A stretch of 6,253 nucleotides of DNA from Tardiphaga sp. GTDB taxonomy: Bacteria > Pseudomonadota > Alphaproteobacteria > Rhizobiales > Xanthobacteraceae. The notes under the pieces were generated by a model. The model was not told the DNA's origin. It did not search any database and was given only the letters and a program-made list of their open reading frames with translations. A program made the position numbers and the translations under genes. Below are positions 1 to 5,079 of the stretch, piece by piece. How positions within the stretch are numbered: the stretch's first letter is position 1; each line of letters opens with the position of its first letter. The stretch is taken from contig JAQGJF010000533.1 of assembly GCA_028290765.1 (NCBI GenBank), positions 1 to 6,253 of the forward strand, read 5' to 3'.

Positions 1-363
1 CGCGAGGATCTGCTCGGTGAAATGTATCGTGCCAGCGAAAATCCCCTGCCTCAGTTGGTCGAGAGCGTCTCTTCCGACGACCGGGCGATGCTGGCGCTGT
101 TCTGTTACCGCCGAAGCCATTTGCATACGCTGGCCCTGACCATTGCGGCCAGCTGCGACGAACGCGACCTGATCCAGCTTGGCGGACGTGTCGGCTCCAC
201 GCTGTACGCTCTGTCGCGCGAGGCGCCCGCGTCACGTGTCGCGGCATCCTCTTCCTACGGCCACCGCAAGCCGATCACGCTGTCGACCAAACCGCTGAGC
301 ACGTTCTCTGCGGTCGAGGACGATGCGGACGAAAACGAATTCGCCTACGCCGTCACGGCCTGA
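1..363 (+). CDS. Hypothetical protein, 5' end outside the window
   Basis: The frame is open from the first base to the TGA at 361-363, giving about 120 visible residues. An in-frame ATG lies at 22, but only a weak GGTGAA precedes it and the codons before it (R-E-D-L-L-G-E) read like normal protein, so the real start is probably upstream. The first 70 residues look like a soluble helical segment (S-S-D-D-R-A-M-L-A-L-F-C-Y-R-R, then a Leu/Ala-rich helix). The tail from about residue 80 is rich in Ser, Thr and acidic residues and probably disordered. There is no signal peptide or membrane segment in the visible part. I do not recognise a family and assign no function. It converges on the cysteine-cluster gene, with 35 bp between the stops and no clear terminator. 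Confidence 0.6.
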   Translation, partial: REDLLGEMYRASENPLPQLVESVSSDDRAMLALFCYRRSHLHTLALTIAASCDERDLIQLGGRVGSTLYALSREAPASRVAASSSYGHRKPITLSTKPLSTFSAVEDDADENEFAYAVTA

Positions 364-398
364 TCCAGCGCCTTCGAACCCGACAATCCCCGATATCG

Positions 399-725
399 CT
401 ATTCGGCGTCGATCAGCGGCAGCCCGAATCTGCGCCGCGCCATCGCGCATTCGGCGTCGCCCGGCATGCAGGTTCGGCAGACTTCGGGCCGCACCGCATA
501 AATCCCGCATGCCGTCGCCTCGCCGACTTTTCCGGTCAGCGCGCTGCAGCGTTCGCCCTCGCACCGCATCCCCGACAGCCGCTCGTTGACGAACCGCTCG
601 GGAATGAGATCCAGCGCGGCGTCGTCCTCGGTGGTGAAGCGGGGCCAGTTGCGCGAATAGGCGCAGCAGGCGCCGCAGGCCTGGCAGGGGCTGGTTGGTT
701 CGGTTGCGATGACGGGCGTTGGCAT
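399..725 (-). CDS. YkgJ-type CxxCxxCC cysteine-cluster protein
   Basis: A protein of 108 residues with ten cysteines. The N-terminal signature C14-x2-C17-x2-C20-C21 is followed by C55, C60, C73, C83, C86 and C93. This matches the zinc- or iron-chelating YkgJ/CxxCxxCC family, small cytoplasmic proteins proposed to bind Zn or an Fe-S centre; their biological role is unknown. The local pattern A-C-G-I-Y-x-V-R-P-x-V-C-R is typical of the family's C-terminal half, and the length suits a minimal member. The ATG at 725 has no strong ribosome binding site. The gene lies 61 nt downstream of the WYL regulator on the same strand, so read-through from that gene is possible but not shown. Family assignment is confident; metal identity and function are not deducible here. 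Confidence 0.88.
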   Translation of the reverse strand: MPTPVIATEPTSPCQACGACCAYSRNWPRFTTEDDAALDLIPERFVNERLSGMRCEGERCSALTGKVGEATACGIYAVRPEVCRTCMPGDAECAMARRRFGLPLIDAE

Positions 726-786
726 CGCGCCGGTTTAGCGCAGCGCAATGGTTCCCGATACGCCATTATGCGGTGACGAACGCCGT

Positions 787-1485
787 TCAGCTGTCCGCCC
801 GCCGCAGATAGTCCAGCGTCTGGCGCCATTTCAGCCGAAGTGCTTCGCGGCGCTCCGGATATTTTTCCTCGAGATAGGTCGCCTCGACCACCCGGTCGGC
901 GCGAAAGCTTCGAAAATCCTGCCGCAACTCGCACCACGCGATGACGTGGCGTACGGTGGCGAGATAGCCCACCGCGATCGGCCAGATGGTGCGTGTGCTG
1001 TTGCGGCCGTGTTCATCGCAGTAGCTCAGCGCGACTTTCCTGCCGGCGTGGATTTGCGCCCGCATCTGCGCCATGTCGATGGTGTCGGGCGTGGCGTTCC
1101 AGTCCGGCCGGGCACGCGTGGCCGGCTCCAGCACGAACGGGCGCAACCGGTCCGGCACGGTATCGGCGATTTTCGCGATCAGATCCTCGGCGGCGCGCGC
1201 CAGCGCGGGATCGGCGTGGCTCGACACCCATTGCGCGCCGAGCACGGCGGCTTCGATCTCGTCCGGTGTCAGCATCAGGGGCGGCATGTCGAAGCCGCGC
1301 TCCAGGATGTAGCCCATGCCGGCTTCGCCACGGATCGGCACCCGCTGGCCGATCAGGGTGGCGATGTCGCGGTAGATCGTCCGCTTGGAGGTTTCGAGCT
1401 CGGCGGCGATGGCATCGGCGGTCAGCGGTTTTCGGGTACGCCGGAGAACCTGGATGATCTGGAACAGCCGGTCAGCGCGTCTCAT
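787..1485 (-). CDS. YafY-type transcriptional regulator (HTH_11 + WYL domain)
   Basis: A 232-residue DNA-binding regulator. The winged helix-turn-helix covers about residues 5-62: helix pair L21-L30, recognition helix S33-L44 (S-K-R-T-I-Y-R-D-I) and a wing around G53-L61 (G-E-A-G-M-G-Y). A linker of helices follows, then a WYL ligand-sensing domain at about 140-200, with the hallmark A-W-C-E-L-R-x-D-F-R-x-F-R-x-D-R at 183-198. The naming Trp-Tyr-Leu triplet is absent: R179-H180-V181 stands at that place, which I believe occurs in this subfamily. WYL domains sense nucleic acids or small ligands in other proteins; the ligand here is unknown. The ATG at 1485 has only a weak AAGAGA upstream. Its start lies 29 bp from the palindrome at 1515-1536, shared with the divergent GST gene, so autoregulation and control of the GST are plausible inferences. 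Confidence 0.9.
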   Translation of the reverse strand: MRRADRLFQIIQVLRRTRKPLTADAIAAELETSKRTIYRDIATLIGQRVPIRGEAGMGYILERGFDMPPLMLTPDEIEAAVLGAQWVSSHADPALARAAEDLIAKIADTVPDRLRPFVLEPATRARPDWNATPDTIDMAQMRAQIHAGRKVALSYCDEHGRNSTRTIWPIAVGYLATVRHVIAWCELRQDFRSFRADRVVEATYLEEKYPERREALRLKWRQTLDYLRRADS

Positions 1486-1514
1486 GGTGGTTCTCTTGCG
1501 GCGGATGGTTTCGA

Positions 1515-1551
1515 TGCTGACAGCACGGTGGCAGCAGGAGGTGGGTAGTTT
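1515..1551 (+). promoter_or_regulatory. Operator-like palindrome, copy 1, with downstream TAGTTT
   Basis: TGCTGACA (1515-1522), a 6-nt spacer GCACGG, then TGGCAGCA (1529-1536). The right arm matches the reverse complement of the left at 7 of 8 positions. TAGTTT follows at 1546-1551 after 9 nt. The site sits between the divergent WYL regulator and the GST gene, 29 bp from the regulator start. Two more copies with the same layout occur in the window. I read it as a repressor or activator site within a promoter. TAGTTT could be a -10-like element, but no -35 is found at standard spacing, so the promoter call is tentative. Confidence 0.6.
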
Positions 1552-1654
1552 AGAGCATGATCCCGAAAAGTGGATACCGGTTTTCGGAAAAGATCATGCT
1601 CAATCAGAAAGCTGGAGCAGGATGACGTTTCGTAGAGAAGTCATCCTGCTCCAG
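1552..1654. repeat. Double-hairpin intergenic palindromic repeat of Bradyrhizobium type
   Basis: Two adjacent inverted repeats. The first has outer arms GAGCATGATC (1553-1562) and GATCATGCTC (1592-1601), with inner arms CCGAAAA (1563-1569) and TTTTCGG (1581-1587). The second has a perfect 15-bp stem, 1612-1626 against 1640-1654, around a 13-nt loop. The first half resembles a palindrome I recall as very frequent between genes in Bradyrhizobium and other Rhizobiales; that is memory, not a search. It begins directly after the conserved TAGTTT and ends inside the ribosome binding site of the GST gene. It would form a structured 5' leader. There is no T-tract, so it is not a classical intrinsic terminator. 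Confidence 0.75.
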
Positions 1655-1657
1655 GAG
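1653..1657 (+). promoter_or_regulatory. Ribosome binding site of the GST gene, partly in a hairpin
   Basis: AGGAG lies 10 nt before the ATG at 1668 and supports that start. Its first two bases (1653-1654) are the last two paired bases of the 15-bp stem of the upstream repeat. Translation may therefore depend on leader structure; this is inference. Confidence 0.6.
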
Positions 1658-1667
1658 TTTCCAACCG

Positions 1668-2411
1668 ATGAAGAGTCCCCGCATGATGATCCTCCATGGC
1701 TTCGGCGCCGGCTTCGGCCTGCCGGAAATCAGTCCGTTCGTGACCAAGACCGAGGTCCAGCTCAAGATTGCCGGTCTTGCCTATCGCAAGGAACGGGCGA
1801 TGCCGCCGTCCTCACCCAAGGGACAACTGCCCTATATTGACGACGATGGCGAGCGGGTCGCCGACTCCACCTTCATCCGCGCCCACATCGAGCGCAAATA
1901 CGGCTTCGATTTTGACGACGGTCTCACCGTGCTGGAGCGCGCCCAGGCCTGGGCTTTCGAGCGCATGATCGAAGGCCACCTTTATTGGGCCCTGGTCGGC
2001 GCCCGCTGGGTCGATCCGGAAAATTTCGCCAAGGGTCCGACGCACTTCTTCGACGCTGCGCCTGAGCACCTGCGTGAGAAACTTCGCGAGGATGCACAGT
2101 GGCGGGTTGCGGAAAACTATCGGTTGAGCGGGCTCGGCCGGCATGATCCGGACGAGGCCATCGAGCTGATTGCCCGTTCGCTGTTGGCGCTGTCGGTGGC
2201 CCTGGGCCGGGGACCGTATTTGATGGGCGACAAACCCTGCGGAGCCGACGCCACCGCGTTCGGCGCGCTTGCCGGCATTCTGACGCCGTTTTTTGACTCG
2301 CCGTTGCGCCGGCGTGTCGCGCAGTACGAACGAATAACCGCCTATGTGGATCGGATGATGGCGCAACATTATCCCGAGCATTCCTGGTCCGCATCGGCGC
2401 TAGCCGCTTGA
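1668..2411 (+). CDS. Glutathione S-transferase family protein, metaxin/FAXC-like
   Basis: A 247-residue soluble protein with the two-domain GST layout. The thioredoxin-like N-domain covers about residues 6-80: strand M-I-L-H, the G-x-G-x-G-L-P-E-I-S-P-F start of helix 1, the expected cis-proline P55 (Q-L-P-Y-I) and D66-S67 at the usual gamma-glutamyl-binding position. The helical C-domain follows from about 88 and includes A-W-A-F-E-R-M, Y-W-A-L-V-G-A-R-W and, near the end, D-K-P-C-G-A-D-A-T-A-F-G, the normal N-capping motif. This pattern resembles the metaxin/FAXC-like GST branch (GST_N_4/GST_C_6 type) common in proteobacteria; the substrate is unknown. AGGAG 10 nt upstream supports the ATG at 1668. 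An ATG at 1683 would match the start of the truncated paralogue at 3152 better. Expression probably comes from the palindrome-bearing promoter at 1515-1551, opposite the WYL regulator. Confidence 0.88.
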   Translation: MKSPRMMILHGFGAGFGLPEISPFVTKTEVQLKIAGLAYRKERAMPPSSPKGQLPYIDDDGERVADSTFIRAHIERKYGFDFDDGLTVLERAQAWAFERMIEGHLYWALVGARWVDPENFAKGPTHFFDAAPEHLREKLREDAQWRVAENYRLSGLGRHDPDEAIELIARSLLALSVALGRGPYLMGDKPCGADATAFGALAGILTPFFDSPLRRRVAQYERITAYVDRMMAQHYPEHSWSASALAA

Positions 2412-2426
2412 GCTCACCTCTCGCTC

Positions 2427-2465
2427 GCGGCCGTCTCGTGGGGTGGCGCCCTGCGGCACGGCCGC
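2427..2465. terminator. GC-rich inverted repeat after the GST gene, possible terminator
   Basis: A perfect 8-bp inverted repeat, GCGGCCGT (2427-2434) and ACGGCCGC (2458-2465), encloses 23 nt that contain further GC-rich pairing potential. It begins 15 bp after the GST stop and ends just before operator copy 2, so it could separate GST transcription from the DUF1127 promoter. No U-tract follows, so intrinsic termination is uncertain. Confidence 0.35.
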
Positions 2466-2471
2466 AGCGGC

Positions 2472-2508
2472 TGCTGACAGGACGGTGGCAGCAGGGGGGC
2501 GCTAGCTT
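2472..2508 (+). promoter_or_regulatory. Operator-like palindrome, copy 2, with downstream TAGCTT
   Basis: TGCTGACA (2472-2479), spacer GGACGG, TGGCAGCA (2486-2493). Then come 9 nt and TAGCTT (2503-2508). Both arms are identical to copies 1 and 3, and the spacer differs from copy 1 at one base. It ends 49 nt before the ATG of the DUF1127 gene, a typical promoter-to-start distance. This suggests the DUF1127 gene is transcribed on its own and under the same control as the two GST loci. Confidence 0.6.
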
Positions 2509-2542
2509 CAGCGTTGGCAGGGGCAGGATTGTGGAGACGACA

Positions 2543-2746
2543 ATGAGCATTGACGCCCATGAGTTGATGGCAAGTCACCAAGGTCCGAAGTTCCTGGCCC
2601 GGGTCGGCGAGACGCTTCGCGTCTGGCGGCAGCGACAGCTGCAGCGACGCGAACTGGCGCGCTGGTCCGAGCGCGATCTGCACGATGTCGGCTTGTGCTG
2701 GAGCGATATCGTCTATGAGGCCGAAAAGCCGTTCTGGCGAGCGTGA
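2543..2746 (+). CDS. DUF1127 (YjiS-like) small basic protein
   Basis: A 67-residue protein. The DUF1127 core covers about residues 26-66: W28-R-Q-R-Q-L-Q-R-R-E-L-A-R-W, then S-E-R-D-L-H-D-V-G-L-x-W-S-D-I and the K62-P-F-W-R ending common in Bradyrhizobium members. DUF1127 proteins are small, Arg-rich and cytoplasmic. Some alphaproteobacterial members are reported to act with RNA, in sRNA maturation and turnover, and in phosphate or carbon metabolism. Which role applies here is unknown. The start was chosen because TGGAG at 2532-2536 lies 6 nt before this ATG and because the DUF1127 homology begins after it; the frame is open further upstream but that part overlaps the operator. The stop is 1 bp from the stop of the convergent small membrane-protein remnant. 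Copy 2 of the palindrome sits 49 nt upstream. Confidence 0.85.
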   Translation: MSIDAHELMASHQGPKFLARVGETLRVWRQRQLQRRELARWSERDLHDVGLCWSDIVYEAEKPFWRA

Positions 2747-2747
2747 T

Positions 2748-2965
2748 TCAGCCTGTCTTCACTTTGCCATGGGCCGGCAGAAGTGCCAGCGCAATATATG
2801 GAAGTGGATAGAACAGGCTGCCCAGCACGAACCACGGGTTTTCGAGCGACCCCGCTGTGCCGCGTATCGCGCGGTGTAGCGCCCGCACACATAGAGCAGG
2901 GTCGAGTACAGCATCGCGGCAATGATCAAGGCCAGCATGGCGGCTCGCTGCTTTCCGCCGAACAT
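2748..2965 (-). pseudogene. Small two-helix membrane protein, apparently frameshifted
   Basis: An ATG at 2965 has GGAG 8 nt upstream. It opens a frame starting M-F-G-G-K-Q-R, followed by a hydrophobic helix at about residues 8-27 and a basic stretch (G-R-Y-T-A-R-Y-A). Past about residue 40 this frame turns into unconvincing sequence rich in Cys, His and Trp and stops at 2759. The frame shifted by -1 instead reads S-L-E-N-P-W-F-V-L-G-S-L-F-Y-P-L-P, a second membrane helix, and ends naturally at the TGA at 2748-2750. A single-base loss around 2838-2855, near a run of four C or four T, would explain this. The joined product would be about 72 residues. I know no family for it. It could also be a sequencing error. 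It is divergent from the GST remnant and shares that 186-bp upstream region. Confidence 0.5.
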
Positions 2966-3151
2966 ATCGCAGCTCCGAATGCGACAGCGGCATGACGGGT
3001 CGGACGACGTTGTAACCAGCTTGTGAATCGATACCGCGCTTTTGAACGTGACCGGTTGTCTGTTTTGCGCGGCGACGATCGTCAATGCTGACACGACGCT
3101 GGCAGCAGCCTGGCAGTAGTTTCGGAACATCAAATATCAAAGGAGTCACTC
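2966..3151. other. Divergent intergenic region between membrane-protein remnant and GST remnant
   Basis: The whole span 2747-3151 holds no intact gene. This part holds the upstream side of the frameshifted membrane protein on the minus strand, including its GGAG ribosome binding site. It also holds operator copy 3 and the ribosome binding site of the GST remnant on the plus strand. From 2980 to 3080 I see nothing recognisable. Confidence 0.5.
3086..3122 (+). promoter_or_regulatory. Operator-like palindrome, copy 3, with downstream TAGTTT
   Basis: TGCTGACA (3086-3093), spacer CGACGC, TGGCAGCA (3100-3107). Then come 9 nt and TAGTTT (3117-3122). It ends 44 nt before the start codon of the truncated GST paralogue, whose AAAGGAG lies at 3139-3145. 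Here no repeat element lies between TAGTTT and the gene, so this copy probably shows the ancestral promoter-to-start spacing. Confidence 0.6.
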
Positions 3152-3391
3152 ATGATCATTTTTCACCCCATCGGCGCCGGATTGGGCCTGCCGGAAATCT
3201 CTACCTTCGCGACCAGGATCGGGGGCCGTCTCAGGCTGGCGTTCCGACGCGCCAGCATCGAGCTTTGGCGCACGCTGGCCTGGGCGCTGGAGCGGATGAT
3301 GGAGCGTTACGTCTATTGGGCGCTGGCCGGGGCGCGCTGGGTCAATCCGGACGGGTTCGCCAAGCAGCAATGTTGCGGTACATCACGCTGA
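3152..3391 (+). pseudogene. Truncated paralogue of the upstream GST, possibly still translated
   Basis: A 79-residue open frame clearly related to the GST at 1668. Residues 1-30 (G-A-G-L-G-L-P-E-I-S-T-F) match that gene's residues 6-35. Residues 43-71 (A-W-A-L-E-R-M-M, Y-W-A-L-A-G-A-R-W-V-N-P) match its residues 94-122. The stretch between has shrunk from 58 to 12 residues, an in-frame loss of about 46 that removes the cis-proline and the glutathione-binding half of the N-domain. Similarity ends at about K71 and the remaining 125 or so residues are missing. It cannot fold as a GST. The upstream palindrome, TAGTTT and AAAGGAG 6 nt before the ATG are all intact, so a short peptide may still be made. 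I call it a decaying duplicate. Confidence 0.75.
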
Positions 3392-3410
3392 CACGACCGC
3401 GGCAAGCAGC
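3386..3410 (+). promoter_or_regulatory. Degenerate fourth copy of the palindrome (weak)
   Basis: GCTGACACGAC at 3387-3397 is identical to 11 bases of copy 3 (3087-3097). The right arm is damaged: CGGCAAGCAGC, with one extra base and a T-to-C change. It overlaps the stop codon of the GST remnant, and no gene on this strand follows closely. It may be a relic from the rearrangement that truncated the paralogue, or chance. Confidence 0.25.
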
Positions 3411-3438
3411 GCGGTTGCCTTATCGATCGGCAACCGCG
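3410..3438. terminator. Hairpin across the stop codon of the PNPOx-like gene
   Basis: A perfect 10-bp inverted repeat, CGCGGTTGCC (3410-3419) and GGCAACCGCG (3429-3438), with a 9-nt loop. It contains the end of the PNPOx-like gene and its TAA (3420-3422, minus strand) and faces the end of the GST remnant. It could stop transcription from both sides. It lacks a U-tract, so the call is tentative. Confidence 0.35.
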
Positions 3439-4046
3439 GCGCCCTTCAGCGTCGCCAGTTCCGCCTCCAGTTCCGTAATCCGTGCGTCGCGCGCCGCCAG
3501 GGCGGCGGCGACGTCGGCGGCGTCGAATTTCTGCGGGATGTGCTGCGGGCAGTTGGTGTCCCAGGCTGAAATCGTGAACAGGATCACCTGTTCCGGCCGC
3601 GCTCTGTAGCCCTGCGGCATCAGCGAGGCGAGCAGCGCCGGATCGTCCTCGACCACCCGGGCTTCGCCCCAGATCTTGACCCGGCGGCGATGCGCGTAGT
3701 CCATCAGGAAGATATGCGCCTTGGGATTCTCGGTGAGATTGCCCTGCGTGATGTATTGCCGGTTGCCGCTGTAATCCGCGAAGGCCAGCGTCTTCTTGTC
3801 GAGGATTTTGACAAAACCCTTCGGGCCGCCGCGGTGCTGGATGTAGGGCTGGCCGTCGGCGCTGGCGGTGGCGAAATACAGGCTGTTGATGTCGGCGAGA
3901 AACGCGGTCAGGTTTTCATCGACTTCGGTGCGCCAGCCGCCGTGCTCCTCGACCTGCGCATAGCCCTTGCGGGAGCCTTTGCGGGCCTGGATCGATTTGA
4001 CGGCGGGGCTGAAGGCGACGTCGCTTGAATAATGAGTGTCGGTCAT
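3420..4046 (-). CDS. Pyridoxamine 5'-phosphate oxidase-like FMN-binding protein
   Basis: A 208-residue protein of the PNPOx-like split-barrel superfamily, which bind FMN or similar cofactors and mostly act as oxidoreductases; the substrate is unknown. Visible barrel signatures: L56-Y-F-A-T-A-S-A-D-G-Q-P-Y-I-Q-H-R-G-G-P at 56-75, L-A-F-A-D-Y-S-G-N-R at 87-96 (flavin phosphate-binding region), N103-L-T-E-N-P-K-A-H-I-F-L-M-D at 103-116 and I-W-G-E-A-R-V-V at 125-132. The C-terminus, from about 178, is an Ala/Glu-rich heptad stretch (R-I-T-E-L-E-A-E-L) likely to form a short coiled coil. There is no signal peptide. The ATG at 4046 is supported by GAGG at 4054-4057, 7 nt upstream. The gene is divergent from the LysR regulator across 109 bp, a common arrangement for a LysR target. 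Confidence 0.88.
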   Translation of the reverse strand: MTDTHYSSDVAFSPAVKSIQARKGSRKGYAQVEEHGGWRTEVDENLTAFLADINSLYFATASADGQPYIQHRGGPKGFVKILDKKTLAFADYSGNRQYITQGNLTENPKAHIFLMDYAHRRRVKIWGEARVVEDDPALLASLMPQGYRARPEQVILFTISAWDTNCPQHIPQKFDAADVAAALAARDARITELEAELATLKGAAVADR

Positions 4047-4100
4047 TGGACGACCTCGGGGTTGTCTTTGGTGTGCTTCGGTAGAATGGCTACTTTCGCG

Positions 4101-4155
4101 AATTGAACAATTATCCCGATTGACACTTCATTGTTGCAATATATGAAATAGTGGC
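4101..4155 (+). promoter_or_regulatory. LysR gene promoter and candidate LysR binding sites
   Basis: TTGACA at 4120-4125 and TATGAA at 4142-4147, with a 16-nt spacer, make a good sigma-70-type promoter pointing to the LysR gene. Expected transcription start is at about 4153-4156, on or next to the ATG at 4156. Two dyads flank the -35: AATTG-AA-CAATT (4101-4112) and ATTG-TTG-CAAT (4130-4140). They share an ATTG/CAAT core and could be LysR-type half-sites for autoregulation and control of the divergent PNPOx-like gene. The promoter call is moderately supported; the binding sites are inference. Confidence 0.5.
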
Positions 4156-5055
4156 ATGGATCGCATCGATGCCATGCAGGCCTTTGTCCTGGTCGCGGAC
4201 CTCAAGGGCTTTGCGCCCGCCGCCCGCAAACTCGGACTGTCGGCATCCGGGGTGACGCGGCTGATCGCCGCTTTGGAAGAGCGTGTCGGCGCGCGGCTGC
4301 TGCAACGGACCACGCGGTCGGTGACGCTGACCGACGTCGGCACCCGCTATCTGGAACGCGCCCGCCGCATCCTGGCCGATGTCGAGGAGGCCGAAGCCTC
4401 GGCCCAGGCGGAGCGGGTCCAGCCCAGCGGCCGGCTGATCGTCTCGGCGCCGCTCGGATTTGGGCGCATCCACGTCACGCCGCTGATCTCGACCTGGCTG
4501 CAGCGCTACCCGGACGCCGGCGGCGAGTTGCGGCTGTCGGACCGCATGATCAACCTGGTCGAAGACGGCGTCGATTGCGCGGTGCGGATCGGCCATCTGC
4601 CCGATTCCAGCCTGGTGGCGCGCAATGTCGGCGACATGCGCCGCATCGTCGTCGGGTCAAGGGACTACCTGGCTCGGCGCGGCCAACCGAAGCGGCCGGC
4701 GGACATCATGTCCCACGACACCATCCAGTTCGGCGCCACCACCGCGGCACCGGAATGGCGCTTCGTCGCGGGCGGGGAAGAAGTCCGCATTGCCTGCACG
4801 CCGCGCTTCACCACCAACAGCGCCGATGCCGCAATCTGGCACGCGGCGCAGGGTGGCGGCCTGACCCGGGTGCTGGCCTATCAGGCCGCCGAGGCGATCG
4901 GCAGCGGCCTGGTCGAAATCGTGCTCGCCGATTTCGAGCAGGCGCCATTGCCGATCCATATCGTCTATCCGACCTCGCGGCTGCTGTCGGCCAAGGTGCG
5001 GACCTTCATCGATCTCGTGACCGAGATCGCCGACTGGAATTTCAGCCGGCGCTGA
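4156..5055 (+). CDS. LysR-family transcriptional regulator (CrgA-like)
   Basis: A 299-residue regulator of normal LysR length. The N-terminal winged helix-turn-helix covers residues 1-60: M-D-R-I-D-A-M-Q-A-F, G18-F-A-P-A-A-R-K-L-G-L-S-A-S-G-V-T-R-L-I-A-A-L-E, then R51-T-T-R-S-V-T-L-T-D-V-G. A linker helix runs to about 90, and the periplasmic-binding-protein-like effector domain covers about 92-295, starting G-R-L-I-V-S-A-P. The pattern D-G-V-D-C-A-V-R-I-G fits the CrgA/YafC-like group. The effector is unknown. The ATG at 4156 matches the usual family start. No ribosome binding site precedes it, and the predicted transcript start falls at the ATG, so the message may be leaderless. It is divergent from the PNPOx-like gene, its most likely target besides itself, and converges on the thioesterase gene with 24 bp between. 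Confidence 0.93.
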   Translation: MDRIDAMQAFVLVADLKGFAPAARKLGLSASGVTRLIAALEERVGARLLQRTTRSVTLTDVGTRYLERARRILADVEEAEASAQAERVQPSGRLIVSAPLGFGRIHVTPLISTWLQRYPDAGGELRLSDRMINLVEDGVDCAVRIGHLPDSSLVARNVGDMRRIVVGSRDYLARRGQPKRPADIMSHDTIQFGATTAAPEWRFVAGGEEVRIACTPRFTTNSADAAIWHAAQGGGLTRVLAYQAAEAIGSGLVEIVLADFEQAPLPIHIVYPTSRLLSAKVRTFIDLVTEIADWNFSRR

Positions 5056-5079
5056 GCGGGAAACGATCGGCTCGAACCC

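Noticed and set aside
748..1548. A 266-codon open frame on the plus strand opposite the WYL regulator
   Set aside because: It is antisense to a gene with clear HTH and WYL motifs, its product shows no family signature, and long antisense frames are expected in GC-rich DNA.
1529..1551. TGGCAG within the palindrome as the -24 part of a sigma-54 promoter
   Set aside because: No matching TTGC-type -12 element occurs at the required spacing in any of the three copies.
1612..1654. The 15-bp stem as an intrinsic terminator
   Set aside because: No T-tract follows; the stem runs straight into the GST ribosome binding site and belongs to a repeat element.
2408..2542. A longer N-terminus for the DUF1127 protein beginning at the ATG at 2408
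   Set aside because: It would overlap the GST stop and run through the hairpin and operator. The ATG at 2543 has a well-placed TGGAG and the DUF1127 homology lies wholly after it.
2838..2855. Programmed -1 frameshifting to join the two halves of the small membrane protein
   Set aside because: No X-XXY-YYZ slippery heptamer in the proper phase is visible near the switch point; a one-base loss or sequence error is simpler.
1515..3410. Short repeats at roughly 0.3-1 kb intervals as a possible CRISPR array or integron-like attachment sites
   Set aside because: Spacing is irregular and far too long for CRISPR. Each full copy sits at a fixed promoter-like distance from an element and before a gene, with no cas or integrase gene nearby.
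3085..3609. A 174-codon plus-strand frame running from operator copy 3 through the GST remnant into the PNPOx-like gene
   Set aside because: It is out of frame with the GST similarity, starts inside the palindrome and overlaps the convergent PNPOx-like gene; no plausible protein.
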